This document shows, piece after piece, positions 21,868-33,991 of a DNA stretch of 64,000 nucleotides. Each line of letters starts with the position of its first letter. The stretch's first letter is position 1. Origin of the DNA: Ypsolopha sequella (lineage: Eukaryota; Arthropoda; Insecta; Lepidoptera; Ypsolophidae); assembly GCA_934047225.1 (NCBI GenBank), contig OW203993.1, positions 24,132,069 to 24,196,068 of the forward strand, read 5' to 3'. A model generated the notes under the pieces. It was given only the letters and a program-made list of their open reading frames with translations, was not told where the DNA came from and did not search any database. Position numbers and translations under genes: made by a program.

Positions 21868-23661
21868 CTCTGCGGAGGTGCTCCGGCGCGTGCGACACAC
21901 TCGCATATGAAAGCAAGGTCTTACTTGTAATATCTATATCGTTATGATGGACAGTCACCCTAATTTTTGGTGATATAATAAGAGTTTCCGTTTATTGTCT
22001 TTTTCCAAAATATTCAGACAACTAGAAACCCTAACTACGCTTCCACAGGACGTTAGTCCCGTAGAGGATACAGGGGGCCAAGCGAGGGGACCAGATATAG
22101 ACAATGGGACGAAATTACAACGGCCAATTGAGCCGCTTGTACACTGATCCCCCATTGTTTCCGCACTTGATGGGATAGGTGGATCTAGGGGGCTTGATAC
22201 TTGTTTCATTTTTGCGGGGTATGGAATGTGAAATGATTCGAAAGCTTTGCACACCTTTTAAAATGCTAATCATTTGTTAGAACTACGACTATAAGAACGA
22301 AAACATTTGACAAGTCACAATTTTCACAGTTTTTTCTCAAAAACGACTCTAGCCGTGGTTATCAAAGCCAATATGATTAGAATTACACTGTGATTTTGGG
22401 AAATATAAATGCAATCTTTGAAATCATAATATTTTAAAAATGCATGTGGTTTTTTAGAATTTTGTCGAAGTACTTAGATTATAAAGAAACCAATATAAAC
22501 ATTCATATTATTTTACTTCAGTTTATTAAAATAAAAGTGTGTCGTCCAAAATGTTAACATCAATCAATGTAATGCTAGTTACGATGACGCCCAACCGCTA
22601 GGTAATGGTAATATTTGTAGTTTAGTTATAGCAAGGTTACTTTCGAGTAGGAATAAATACAAAAACAATACAGTTATGAATTTCAACCGGGACCTTTCAC
22701 GTTTAGCTATCAAGCATGTATATTTTCAAGTCAAATTGTGATTTTTGACAATATTTTTGAATGTGTACCTGTAACAGCGGCACAAATACCAACTCTTTTT
22801 GCTCAAAGTACAAAGGTGCAATACTATAGAGCTCGCGCCACGAAAAAAATCCGAGTTGAAGTCCATATCGACGTTGAAATATGAGCTATAGTGCCTTAAT
22901 TCATAGGGCTTTGGTTTGGTATGGAGAATAGTTCAATTTGTCCGCGTGAACGCCGATCTATTTAGACCTCGTTTGTTACCGTGAGAGAGGATTATTGTTT
23001 TATACTACATGTACATGTCATGATGTCTCGATGATAAATTTATAGGTTCACGTTCACTATGACAGTTCTCATTTTGCACACATACAGTGCTACAATTTTA
23101 GGCTCTTTTTTTTTTCAAGGCTTTCTTTTGGCGCGTGGATTGGTTGTGTTCAATATCGGAACTAACGCCGCTACCATACCTCTTGTTTCACAGCTGATCC
23201 TTGCCTTGCACTTGTCGCACTGGCAAAAAATTATGTCTTGTGGCAACAATAAATAAGTAACAAAAAATATTGTCTTTCATCTTGATTTTTTTTTCAATTT
23301 CTTTATTCATGGTTTAAAAAACATATATGGTACACAAGGTAACAAATGACAAAAACCTCGGAGGGTTTATCCGTCTTCAGTTGAGATCATCTTAGCTCAA
23401 TACAATGTTAGGTGAGGTATAAAATTAGGTTTAAGAATATTTTTTTATTCATAATAATAATGCTTAAAAGCTTATGTAAAGATTTATTCATAATATTAAG
23501 ATTTTATTTATACACGTTTATTCTAAGATACACGTATAATTAAAAGCACTTGTACTGTAGTTTCACTATTTGTTTATGTTTTTCTCCCAACCAATTTCGG
23601 ATTTTAAACCATTTTCAAAGAAATATGTTAAGAATTTAAGAATTTAGAATTTAGGTGCAGA
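21868..23661. other. Intergenic
   Basis: A GC-richer patch at about 22020-22230 is open on the minus strand but has no recognised family. The rest is AT-rich. No gene supported. Confidence 0.4.
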
Positions 23662-24128
23662 GGGCCTATTATGTATCTTTAGTTGCCATCTGCCCCTCTA
23701 TTCTGTATCTTTAGTTGTCGACTGGACTAGGTGTCTATCATCAAAAACATAGCTAAAAACGGAACTTTCAAAATTGCTATTAGTGGGTATTGAACTATTT
23801 ACGAACTATGTCGTCACTTCAAGTGCGAACATACCCTTAGACAATCGGAATTCGATAGTATATCTATGTTTTTGATGATAGACACCCAGTTCAAATGGCA
23901 ACTAAAGATACATAATAGGCCCTCTGGACTGGGTGTCTATCATCAAAAACATAGATATACTATAGAATTCCGATTGTCTAAGGATATGTTCGCACTCGAA
24001 GTGACGACACAGTTCGTAAATAGTTCAATACCCACTAAAGGCAATTTTGGAAGTTCAGTTTTTACCTATATTTTTGATGATAGGCACCGAGTACAGTTGG
24101 CAAAACTAAAGATACAGAATAGAGGGGC
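23662..24128 (+). mobile_element. GGGCC-ended MITE with a sister copy inside
   Basis: Left end GGGCCTATTATGTATCT, right end AGATACAGAATAGAGGGGC. The single-copy relative is 33609-33839. After 30 bases this copy is interrupted by an inverted relative (23692-23922) and then resumes CTGGACTGGGTGTC exactly where the relative continues. The 3-bp duplication and GGGCC ends suggest PIF/Harbinger, not proven. Confidence 0.8.
23692..23922 (-). mobile_element. Inner inverted copy of the same MITE
   Basis: It reads GCCCCTCTATTCTGTATCT ... ATACATAATAGGCCC, the inverse of the outer element. TCT stands on both sides (23689-23691, 23923-23925), fitting a 3-bp target duplication inside the outer copy. Confidence 0.8.
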
Positions 24129-24375
24129 AGGTTCTAAGCGGCATAAGCGATAAAAATGTTCCTTGTCTTTGGCGTTCCGGAAACCGCACACAGTCAAAGC
24201 TTATAAGGAATCTGGCTTCTTATTTGACTGTATGTACTGAAAAAAACTGAAACGACCGAGCTAATCGTTCTCGGATATTTAATTTTCAGACAGAAACTTT
24301 TCGATGATGTGGTATTTCCTAACTTGCTTTGGACTGGATAACCGAACATTTTTATTACTAAGAGAATGTATTAAC

Positions 24376-24535
24376 AGATTGTGAAAAACCCGCCTTTTTC
24401 TTATTAATCGAAACAGAACACTTCAATTCAACATTCACTCAATAGTTATTCAACAAAACCTTATTATCTATGTATTGTGTTTGTTGCCATAGCAAAGTTT
24501 CCATTGGTTTCTGTAAATTCAAATTTCAAAATTTT
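24376..24535 (+). repeat. Dispersed repeat, copy 1
   Basis: ATTAATCGAAACAGAACA ... TATTGTGTTTGTTGCCATAGCAAAGTTTCCATTGGTTTC recurs in the same orientation at 49127-49275. Class unknown. The flanking bases 24129-24616 hold nothing else recognisable. Confidence 0.7.
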
Positions 24536-24616
24536 TTAATTTTTAAATGTTTCTTTATTTGATTTAAAAATGTTTTTTAATTCATTACTCCTGTAAGTAT
24601 AAAATGTTAAATAATA

Positions 24617-24856
24617 TTAGTTGGCGAAACTCTAAACATAGGCAGTACTTGTCTATATCTATATGAACAACTGTTTGTATAGGAGCTAAGCGAAATTCGT
24701 AACTTTTTTTCACTTTCTCCCATACAAATTGCCCCGATCAGCTGACTAGTCCAGTATGAAAGGAGGAAACAAATTTTAAGAATGTTGCACAATCCTAGTG
24801 GAAAAAGTTGTTGATATGGACATGGTCTACATATGTTTCAAATTTCGCCAACTAAT
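24617..24856. mobile_element. MITE with TTAGTTGGCGAAA ends
   Basis: It begins TTAGTTGGCGAAACT and ends AATTTCGCCAACTAA. The interior (ACAACTGTTTGTATAGGAGC, CCGATCAGCTGACTAGTCCAGTATG) recurs at 60970-61182, where it is cut by an LTR element, and partly at 8236-8345. The 61-codon minus frame over it is a shadow. Confidence 0.82.
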
Positions 24857-27029
24857 CTTTTTTTGGGGTCGTGACGAAATGATACGATTGTTGCGAGATA
24901 AGGCGGCTTATTTCGAAATTATACAAATATTTATTAGTTATGTATAGTTACATAACATGGTAATGGTAAAAATAAATAAGAAATTTGTGCAAAGTTCGCA
25001 GAAAAAGCAGAAATTAGAACCTAATACGTGAACAACTTTATCGACGATATAACTAGAATAGAAATCAACATCGAGCAAATTACAAGTAAGTATAAACTAC
25101 TTAGGAGGGCACTGTAAGCTCTGTTAGGTCCAATAGATATCAACGTAATATCTATCCTCTTAAATATTTGATCTACACCCATATCGTAAAATCCTGATTA
25201 TATAACAACTATATATTTTACAGTTATCAACTATACAGTTTTCTTTACAAAATAATGCTTTTAAATTTCTTTTTAAAGTATAGTTAAAATAAGTAGGAAG
25301 GCAAAGGGAACTAAGCCCAAACAACCATGTCTGAGGTTTTAATATTAAATAGTTTGAATGATGGTCATACTTGTGACCAAACACATGCGCGGTTTGCGAT
25401 TGATTTTAATGATGGTAGAACTTGTGAATGGGCCCTTATGTCACATGCGCGGTGAGCTGCTGGATGGATTTTGTGCGTTACTTATTCATTTAATATTTAC
25501 TGTTTTTTGTTTGTTTGAAGTTTTATTTTGGACAAAAATGTCTGACAACATATACTGAGCAACAAAAATAAAATGGTGAACAATCAAAACGAACCCGCGA
25601 AATCAAGAAAAGCTTACGACAAATCTTACCAAGATATTATGGATTGGAAAATAGATAGGTAAACTATTGCATGAATGTAGATAAAGTAGTGTATAAAACT
25701 ACACATAAATACGTATTAAAACACTAGCGCATACTATTAAAATGACCTCTTTATGTGCCAGTTTCATAAACTATTACCAATTTTGTAAGTTTATGGCATT
25801 TAATGGACTGATTTAATGACCTCATTGGAAAGTCCGAAATTTTTCGTAAAGCTACTTGTATTTTCATGTATAAATAAAATTTTGTTCATTGAAAAGTTTT
25901 ATTTTGTATTTTACAAATATATAAGTATAACTAAAGGAAAAAAATAAGCTTAAGACATATTTCGTGCCTTACTGGGCCCGGCATCGGTTGAGAAGTATTT
26001 ATTTTTATTTTCCTAAATTAAAAAAAATCTATAATATAGTTGCAATTATTGTTTTTACTAATACTATAATAAGCTCTAAGCTACTTTAATAATTTTGTTT
26101 TTAAAAAAAAATTCTTCTTAATTTTTTACTCGTAATTTATTTCTTTACACGTATTAATAAAAAATAAAAACATAATTATGTTTAATTAAGTTTAGATGGG
26201 GTCCACTATGCTCATATCAGATGTAGTTCTGTGATCTATGTCCACTTTTTTATGAATGTAAGGATGATTTAATTAAAATATGTAATTAATATAAAAAATA
26301 TAGATTCTGGCTCTTTAAATTTCATTACATTAGTTTGTATCCTTTTATATTTAGTTTGTGGTATGAATAATAAATTTAATGATGATCTCTAAGTTTAAAA
26401 TACCGCGCTTGTTTTCTATTTTCTTACAATAAAACGTAGTGCTCGTGTGACGTGTAGGGTACTCTTAAATTAACTTGTAGGTTTACTTTCAAGCTTAAGT
26501 CGCCCTAATTAGTCGCATACGATGCCTAGATCAAGAACCTATCCCTTGTCATATTAATATAGAATTAAGTTAGTGTTGCCTGTCAGATTTCAAGCGGTAC
26601 GATAAAAAAAATATATATATTATAGAAAAATTATAAGCCCCGCCACGTTTCTTAGGGAATAACCTTGATTAAAATGATATTTTGGATCCCCCCTACATTG
26701 CTGCTCATGCGTCTAGAACCGTGCCAGGAACTACTGAACAAAAAAAAAAAATGGAAATTTTACTCAACAAGTGTAAGTATATTTTTAATAACCCTTTTCA
26801 TGATCGAATCCATCCGACAGATTTAAGTTTGTCAGAAAGGAAGACCCACTTTCGAAGCCATTGGTGGTCTGTGACGGTCTCGGTGCAAAATGCAAAACTT
26901 ATGATTGTTTTTTTTTTTTATTTAATAAAAAAAATTTAATAAATTTAATAAATGTCAATTAGGCTTTTCCAGCAAAGTTGTGTTATTTTATCCATCACGC
27001 TGTAGATTATGTTATCATTATTTCTTATA
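24857..27029. other. AT-rich intergenic stretch
   Basis: A partial duplication at about 25348-25450 repeats AATGATGGT..ACTTGTGA and ACATGCGCGG. The A-rich 26733-26750 and T-rich runs are simple sequence. No gene supported. Confidence 0.4.
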
Positions 27030-27449
27030 TTAATTATATGCGAAATAAATACGGGTGTTTCTTTTCTGTGTATTTTATGAAATACACAGAAAATTATAAT
27101 CAGTTTCTGTATATGCATTTGACTACATAATCTAAGGTTTTGAAATTGGAAAACATGTTTGGATAAATTTTCCTCAATAGAAATAATTGTTGAAATGAGG
27201 TCTTCAAACACACTTTTTCTCCTCGTTTGACGAGTAGGAACCATATACAGAACTCAAACATATTTTATTAGGTGTGTTTCAACAATATCTAGAGATTTGG
27301 TATTTAAAATTTTGCTAGCTATTTTAGTTTTTTTAATAAAAATATAAAACCAACTTTTTTCCCTTTTGCCCTGAATCCGCCCATCTCGCACTGCGCGATT
27401 TTTCGTTTGGAGTGACAGTGACAAAAATAAAATTCGCATAGCCCCTTAA
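27030..27449 (-). mobile_element. TTAAGGCG MITE, family A copy 3
   Basis: Read on the minus strand it starts TTAAGGGGCTATGCGAATTT and matches 40141-40560 closely (GACAGTGACAAA region, CAACAATATCTAGA, AATACGGGTGTTTC). The left end TTAATTATATGCG is altered but keeps TTAA. The frames over it (27254-27439) are shadows. Confidence 0.72.
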
Positions 27450-28186
27450 TATTCTGTTAGAAATCCGGAGAATCGACTCTTAATAACTGTAATTATAAAA
27501 ATCGATATTTTGTAGTTCCTATATAGGTATTACATACCAATGAGTCCAAGAATTCATAATTTTTTTTCCCGAGTAAGATATTCTACCTCACGAAATACGT
27601 TCGACTTTGGGTGTAGTAGTGATACGTACAGATAGGCACATTTGTGTATGTTGCGCATTTTGTACAGCTCCCGTGGTAACACACACTAGAAAAAGCATAG
27701 CCAACTGGTCTTCATATGAGATAGAATATCGGGTCACATTTTGACTTGACTTTACAATAGGTTAAAATTAATCTTATGGTAAATTTCTGTAAAATAGCAA
27801 CTCTATATTACACATTGGTCCTAACATAAGCCGGAGTTGGTGATATCAAGTTACTAAGTTGTCCGAATAAGCGGTTTCCTTCAGAGAAGAAAAACTAGAT
27901 ATTGCTAGATTGCTACCCATGCCAATACTTCTTTGGACAAATAGCATAACTCTTATTTACCAGAAAAAGAGACTATTTTTGATTGAATTTTCAGTTTGAT
28001 CGTGTTATTGGGATTACGGTTTTCTAAAGCTACTTAGTACTTACTTGAAATATAATTTATATTCTCTGGTTCTGGTAAGTAAAAATACGCATTGGATTGA
28101 AGTAGCAATATGATTTGTGTCGCAAAATTCTAAAGATTGTTATAGAAAAAGCTTTCTTATAACTAAAATATATATTTTTTAATTGA
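27450..28186. other. Intergenic
   Basis: AT-rich, no gene or repeat recognised. Confidence 0.4.
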
Positions 28187-28221
28187 TTAAACATGTTTAC
28201 ACCTTTCTGTTACACGGTGTA
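28187..28221 (-). repeat. MITE end fragment used as insertion site
   Basis: TTTACACCTTTCTGTTACACGGTGTA is a variant of the terminal repeat of the MITE at 46921-47193 (TACAACGTGTAACAGAAAGG). The following element begins exactly at the TA of this end. Confidence 0.6.
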
Positions 28222-28893
28222 TACAGGTTGTCCCGTAAGTAGTGCTCCAAACGAAAACCATAGATAGCTGAGACCATGCCCTGTCAAAATAACTCAACAT
28301 AGGTCTAACAAATGTCGCATGGTTTTCGAGATTTTTGAACTTTTATGAAATTTCTAGTATTTGCTACCCTTAGTTAATTTTTTTAATTTAATTAGTAAAA
28401 CTGAAGCAAATTTGACTTTTTTTGTTATGATATATTTTGTTAACAAGTTTTTCTATAATACTTATAGCACTGTTTTTCAAAAATGGTCATAGTTTGCCAA
28501 GAACAAATTTTTGAAAGTAAAAAAAGTTACCATAAAATTGTTTCAACAGCCTTTATAGGTCTGTAGTGTGAAAAAAAAGTATCGAGACCTAAGTGCCCAT
28601 CAGCTTGAAAAGTTTTACGTCTTATATCAATTGAAAAACAGAAAAAAAATATGAATATATTAGCAAATAAAAAGTTGTTGGTATTTTAAAACCGACGGGG
28701 ACATTTTGTGAAAAATTTCATCTTCCAAATTCAATATTTATTTAAATTGTAAGCCTTGCATCTGGTGCAAACTTGCATAGAAATATGAAAAATAAGACAG
28801 ATAGTACTAAAAAAATAATGATCATTCGTTTATTTTAAAAAAACTTAAATTTTACAAAAGGTGTTCGAAATGCCCACCAGCTGCCCTGATACA
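28222..28893. repeat. Left inverted arm (~670 bp)
   Basis: It aligns inverted with 29748-30369 over its full length, well conserved in the outer ~450 bp (AACTCAACATAGGTCTAACA, GGCAAACTATGACCATTTTT on the opposite arm) and more diverged inward. The inner edge includes the last codons of the transposase (GTGTTCGAAATG). Confidence 0.85.
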
Positions 28894-29538
28894 GGCTCTG
28901 CATCTCCTAACAAAAGAACGCTTGATTCTTCGTGCGTAGCCAGCGTGTGAAATTTCTTGAGAAGCTGTCTGGATGCGCTGTCGTAAATCTGCTATGTTAT
29001 TAAAAGGTCTCTTGTAGACTTTTTCTTTTCTGTCGAAGAAATTCACGTCTTCCCGCATCTTTCTTAACATCCTCCGACAAAAAACAACTCTTGCGGCATA
29101 ATCCCTTGGTAGTAGTGCTTGTACACGCTGCACGTGGTAGGGGTGGAACCCATATCTTTTTCTTAAAATAACTTGAGCCGAGCTCTTTGAAATGCCAGTG
29201 CGTCGCTCAATCTCACGAACTGAAATAGTCGGATCTGCTGCTCTTTCCGCTAAAACTTCTTCTTCGTCTACTGTACGGGCCCTTCCTTCAGGAACACCAC
29301 CTATGCCTGTTCCAGGAAATCTCCTTTCATTAAATGCGTTGCTGACGCGTATAAAAACACTGTGGTCTGGATGTCGACGGTTTCTGTACTTCCTTCGGTA
29401 GAGTCTTGCTGCTTTCCTGGCGTTGCCTTTAGCTACGCCGTAAAAGTAGAACATTTGCGCATATTCAGGCGGTGAGTATGGTGGCATTGCGTAAATAGCA
29501 CGAAACGACGCCGTCAGTTTCATCAAAGCACAAAGCAA
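28852..29538 (-). CDS. DDE-less transposase (DUF4817-type DNA-binding protein)
   Basis: A 228-aa frame whose likely native start is Met19 (MPPYSPPEYAQ). Residues about 22-75 fit the arthropod DUF4817 helix-turn-helix (YSPPEYAQMFYFYG, RLYRRKY). Residues about 92-140 form a second helix-turn-helix (VREIERRTGISKSSAQVILR). Around residue 169 the sequence jumps from MREDVNFFD straight to the C-terminal tail of such transposases (NNIADLRQRI, then CRACIRAAGGHFEHLL). The DDE_3 nuclease region, normally roughly 150-200 residues between these points, is absent, yet the frame stays open. It probably still binds its own inverted repeats but cannot cut; it may act as a repressor or be inert (inference). 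Confidence 0.85.
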   Translation of the reverse strand: MLCALMKLTASFRAIYAMPPYSPPEYAQMFYFYGVAKGNARKAARLYRRKYRNRRHPDHSVFIRVSNAFNERRFPGTGIGGVPEGRARTVDEEEVLAERAADPTISVREIERRTGISKSSAQVILRKRYGFHPYHVQRVQALLPRDYAARVVFCRRMLRKMREDVNFFDRKEKVYKRPFNNIADLRQRIQTASQEISHAGYARRIKRSFVRRCRACIRAAGGHFEHLL

Positions 29539-29647
29539 ACAAATCCTAGAAGTCTGATAATTAGTAACACCGATTTACGATAACGTCTAGCGCGTATGGT
29601 ACGAATTATCACACTGACTGACCAGGTCCACATTGTGTAATCTTGAC

Positions 29648-29722
29648 ATGCTGTCTCTTTTACTCGCTCCTAATGCTGTCTCTTTTACTTTTTCCTTATG
29701 CTGTCTCTTTTACTCCCTCCTT
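29648..29722 (+). repeat. 25-bp tandem repeat, 3 copies
   Basis: ATGCTGTCTCTTTTACT plus an 8-base variable part, three times, upstream of the transposase-like ORF (which reads leftward). It could be a promoter or binding array. Confidence 0.9.
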
Positions 29723-29747
29723 GAGCTTACTTATCTCTCACTCAGTC

Positions 29748-30369
29748 TATCAGGGCAGCTAGTGGCCATTTCGAACACCTTTTGTATTTTTTTTTTATTG
29801 GTATGAATGATAATTAATTCCCTTTTTTTTATTTTAGTAATTTTCCATGTTTTGATGCAAGCTTCTACCAGATAAAAGGCCTATAATTTAAAAAAGATCG
29901 AATGTGGAAGCTTTGAATTTTTTACAAAATTCCCCCGGTGGTATTTAAAAACCAACAACTTTTTATTTGGTAATATATTCATATATTACCAAATATACTT
30001 AGGTCTCCTTACTTTTTTTTCACACAACAGACCTTTAAAGGCTGTTGAAACAATTTCATGGTAACTTTTTTTACTTTAAAAAATTTGTTCTTGGCAAACT
30101 ATGACCATTTTTGAAAAACAATGCTATACGTATTATAGAAAAACTTGTTAACAAAATATATCATAACAAAAAAAGTCAAATTTGCTTCAGTTTTACTAAT
30201 TAAATTAAAAAAATGAACTAAGCATAGCAAATACTAGAAATTTCATAAAAGTTCAAAAATCTCGAAAACCATGCGACATTTGTAAAACCTATGTTGAGTT
30301 ATTTTGACAGGTCATGGTCTCAGCTATCTATGGTTTTCGTTTGGAGCACTACTTACGGGACATCCTGTA
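29748..30369. repeat. Right inverted arm (~620 bp)
   Basis: Partner of 28222-28893. The inner edge reads CAGGGCAGCTAGTGGCCATTTCGAACACCTTTTGTA, the inverse of the transposase stop region, so the coding tail is duplicated inside the arm. Confidence 0.85.
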
Positions 30370-33120
30370 TATGTTTGTTTACTCTATCTATGAGCTCTAA
30401 ACATAGATAACCGACAAATTAGGGCGAAAATGATTATTTTTCCGGCACCTTTTTCATGTATGTATCCCGCTTAAAATTATTTATGTGATTTTTTATTTAA
30501 TACTCTGTTTTGGGTCAACATTCAGCACAAAACATTCAAATTTCAGATCTGTTACTCATTCCGTCTATGAGCTAGAGACTCGTGACATACGGATGGACAG
30601 ACATAAAGCAGATTTTTGTCCTTTGGGTACGGACTCCTAGAAATCAGAAACTTCCAAAGCACTAGAATGGTACAACACTTTACATAAAACTGCCATTATT
30701 ATCCGTCTTTAAAACGGAAACAATAAATCGCTCGTTGTCTCGTAGAAAAGTCAGCATGTAACACTCACGGTTTCACCTAAAATTGACTTATTAACTTGAA
30801 ATTGTAATTAGAGCGGTTAGTGTAAGTGATTATGTGAAAATGGTCCACTTAACGACCTACCTTAAAGGAAATTAAGTGAGAAACGAACAGAATTAATTGA
30901 AATAACAATAAATCATTACAAACGAGATGGTTTTAATAGATTTCTAGTCGGGTTCAGCTAACTTCGTAGAGTTTTTCATTGCAAAAAAACATGGTTTTTA
31001 CATTGGTTATTTATTATTTTCATTAAATAAACCTTTAAACACAATTCTGTAACCCTTGCAACGTTTGTTTTCCACCAAAATGACATGACAGACTATATGA
31101 AAGTGAAAGTGAAAAGTATTTATTTGCCACAAAAAAGAAACACAAACGCACAGTTTTTTTTTTTTAAATAAAGTGGGTAAAAGGGCCAAACTCAGCAAAT
31201 GCTGCTAGTTGCAAGCAACTGACAGCGCTTTTTTTCAGTTTGTCCCATTTTTTGCAGGTAGGTTTAAAATTTAACTACAATTTTTCTATCAAATTAGATG
31301 TAATTTGAAATTAAAAAATTTTTATTTTACAAATTGTTGCAATTAATTATTAAAATTCACGAATTAGAACAATTTACATCATACATTACAATAAATTACA
31401 TGAGAAAAAAATTATAATAATACAGAAATATAATTAGTTTTCTACTATTTAGGACATAAATAAGATTTACACAAGCTATTTAATACAATTTTTGAAACAA
31501 TTTTTGCGCATTTAATAAAATACATTTAAAATGTTTTTTAAATGTCATTGGCCTTTTTTTTTTTTTTTTTCGTATATTTTTAAAACATCATAAGTAGTTA
31601 CAAATAATAATCTTCGCCAAACTACGCTCTTCCACTTTTACTATTCTACCTTATTATTCTACATATTTTTCTCTAAAACCTACCACAATATCTTACATTT
31701 TATATATCTTATACTAACGTGCTATATGGCGTAATTGCGTAATAACATAGAAAAATCGTCTGATTCTGGAAACATAACCGATTCTGGTTGTCAGAATAGG
31801 CTTTCCGTAACAGGTAAACTGTGTACTTTCAATCCGTGAAGGTTTCACGATTACTTTATGTTCCAGCCGAAGCGCCAAATTTTCAATTTTAAAACTCCGT
31901 TCTGATTAAGCTCGGTGGCCGATTTGAAAAAAATTAATTGTTTGGTGTTGTCTTAAGAGGCTACTTTTATAATATACATACACTTGATTACTTTATGTTT
32001 CGTCATAGGTTCCATTTTTTCGCGTTTGTCTGAACGCTCTAGAAACTTTCAGTGTTCTCTTTCCAGATAAAATATTTCAGAGTTACTTTATCTTCTGGCT
32101 CAACATCGACCTGGGAATCTAAAAAGGCTGACTTGGGTGAATCATAGAATGATTTGAAAGTAGGATGGAGTCAGAGTTTCTTCATGCGTGCAAAAGAGAC
32201 GGCATAACAACAGAATCATAATATGATTCATCCAAAGCGGCCTTTGTAGAGGACCTGGGCTGGTGTCTATAAAAACATTGTCTTCTATTACAATATCAAT
32301 TCACAATTTATTTCAAGACAAGGAAAAATAATCCAGTTGTTGGAAAAACTTTGGTAATTTTTTTTCTCTTTCATTTTAATTTCTTTTTTTTTAAATAATC
32401 AAAACATACTTTTCATGTAAAAATTACGATGAAAATACGAAAATGCAAAATCTATTCGAGTTATTTGTGCGTAATCGGTGTCTTTCTCAAATCGGAATGT
32501 CTGTATAGAGCGTGAGTTGCGCGGACGCATAAATTGTGTAATGTAGTCATTACTGCCGCTTGGAAACTCGTGAAATAAAATCCCTACTGTGCGGATTTCA
32601 ATTATCAAGCCTTTTTTTTTTAAGTTGTGAGAGAAACCGTTTTAATTGAGTATTTCGTCATATCCAGACTATACTAGAACCGGAATTACAGATATTGGTA
32701 AGGGGGCGTGGCGTGAACGCATGAGGCCAAAAATAGACCTCATACAAGACCCAATGTTAATAGAAATGTGTTGTTCTATTGTCCGTCGCTACAGGTTGAT
32801 ACGCCGACCTATTTTTGCATGTGTGCTTGAGACATATTTGAGTACGTGTGTGTGCCGTACTTATAGTTTTTGTGTTTATGTCGGTGAAATTAGTGGGAGG
32901 AAACGTGGAGACATCTGAAAACGAGCAATTAGAGTAATGAGACAATTCTCCTGATATCTGTGATCGTTATTTAAATATTACCACGACATTTAAGGCATGA
33001 ATTCTATCAAAATAGATAACCATTTTCACTTGTCATTTTAAAAGTCAGGGTGGTCGCCAAATTTTGTAAGCTTTTCTTTACTCATTAAAATTTGCCTCTA
33101 ATATAAGCTAATATGACAAA
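30370..33120. other. Intergenic, few repeats
   Basis: About 30574-30650 (GACATACGGATGGACAGAC ... TTTGGGTACGGA) is an end fragment of the repeat at 8905-9161. A T-run lies at about 31554-31570. AT-rich sequence fills 31260-31720. No gene supported; the + frame at 32646-32918 has no recognisable feature. Confidence 0.4.
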
Positions 33121-33519
33121 CCCGAGTGATTTTGACACACTATTTTTTTATCACTACCTATGAAAAAAAGAAAAAGTATCTAGTATTTTGTGGTAATAAT
33201 TTTTGCCCCACATTAGATGCATCATTTACTATGTTTTCAGGAGTTACTATATCACTATCACCACGCGAACTCATTTTTTATTATTATTTGCAATAACTTA
33301 TATAATAGATTTTTAGAAATTTTCACGCTAGTTTTCGCTAAGTTATTGCAAATAATAATTAAAAGTGAGTTCGAGTAGTGATAGTAATATAGTAACCCCT
33401 GAAAACATAGTAAATGATGCTGCTAATGTCGTGCAACAATTATTACCAAAAATACCAGGTACTCTTAGCTTTTTCTTTTTCTCATAGATAGTGATGAAAA
33501 ATAGCGTGTATCACTCGGG
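33121..33519. mobile_element. Palindromic MITE with CCCGAGTGAT ends
   Basis: CCCGAGTGAT ... TATCACTACCTATGAAAAAAAG on the left returns inverted as CTTTTTCTCATAGATAGTGATG ... TATCACTCGGG on the right. Inner arms TGTTTTCAGG/CCTGAAAACA and TTTGCAATAACTTA/TAAGTTATTGCAAA continue to the centre. About 180-bp arms, non-coding. Confidence 0.85.
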
Positions 33520-33608
33520 GCCAAGATATTTTGTTCTCGAGCGGTATATTGAATTTCACTTAGCTCTGAATTCAAAATAACGCTCTCGACTTACAAAATA
33601 TCACCTGC

Positions 33609-33839
33609 GGGCCTATTATGTATCTCAAGTTGCCTTCTGGACTGGGTGTCTATCATCAAAAACATAGATATACTATCGAATTCCGATTTCCTAAGAATAC
33701 GTTCGCACTTTAAGTGACGACACAGATTGTTAATAGTTCAATACCCACTAAACGCAATTTTGAAATTTCAGGTTTTATCTATGTTTTTGATGATAGGCAC
33801 CTAGTTCAGTTGGCAACAAAAGATACAGAATAGGGGGGC
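33609..33839 (+). mobile_element. GGGCC-ended MITE, single copy
   Basis: GGGCCTATTATGTATCT ... AGATACAGAATAGGGGGGC with internal inverted GTCTATCATCAAAAACATAG / CTATGTTTTTGATGATAGGC. Same family as the nested pair at 23662-24128. Confidence 0.85.
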
Positions 33840-33991
33840 TGGGCCCCTTTTAACACTTATAACTATTAGATATCGACTCTAGTATAACTATAATTTTTAC
33901 CTAATATGGATATTTTATGTAGAAGGTTGATCCAAAATCGAATATTGAAGTAAAAATTCTACTAAATTATATGAAAATATTTATATACCTA

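Larger units (their letters stand above)
28222..30369 (-). mobile_element. Internally deleted Tc1/mariner-IS630 element with long inverted repeats
   Basis: It runs from TACAGGTTGTCCCGTAAGTA to TACTTACGGGACATCCTGTA, with TA on both sides (28220-28221, 30370-30371), the Tc1/mariner-IS630 target duplication. Very long inverted arms enclose one 228-codon minus-strand ORF, a transposase lacking its catalytic domain. Total 2148 bp. Non-autonomous as it stands. Confidence 0.9.
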
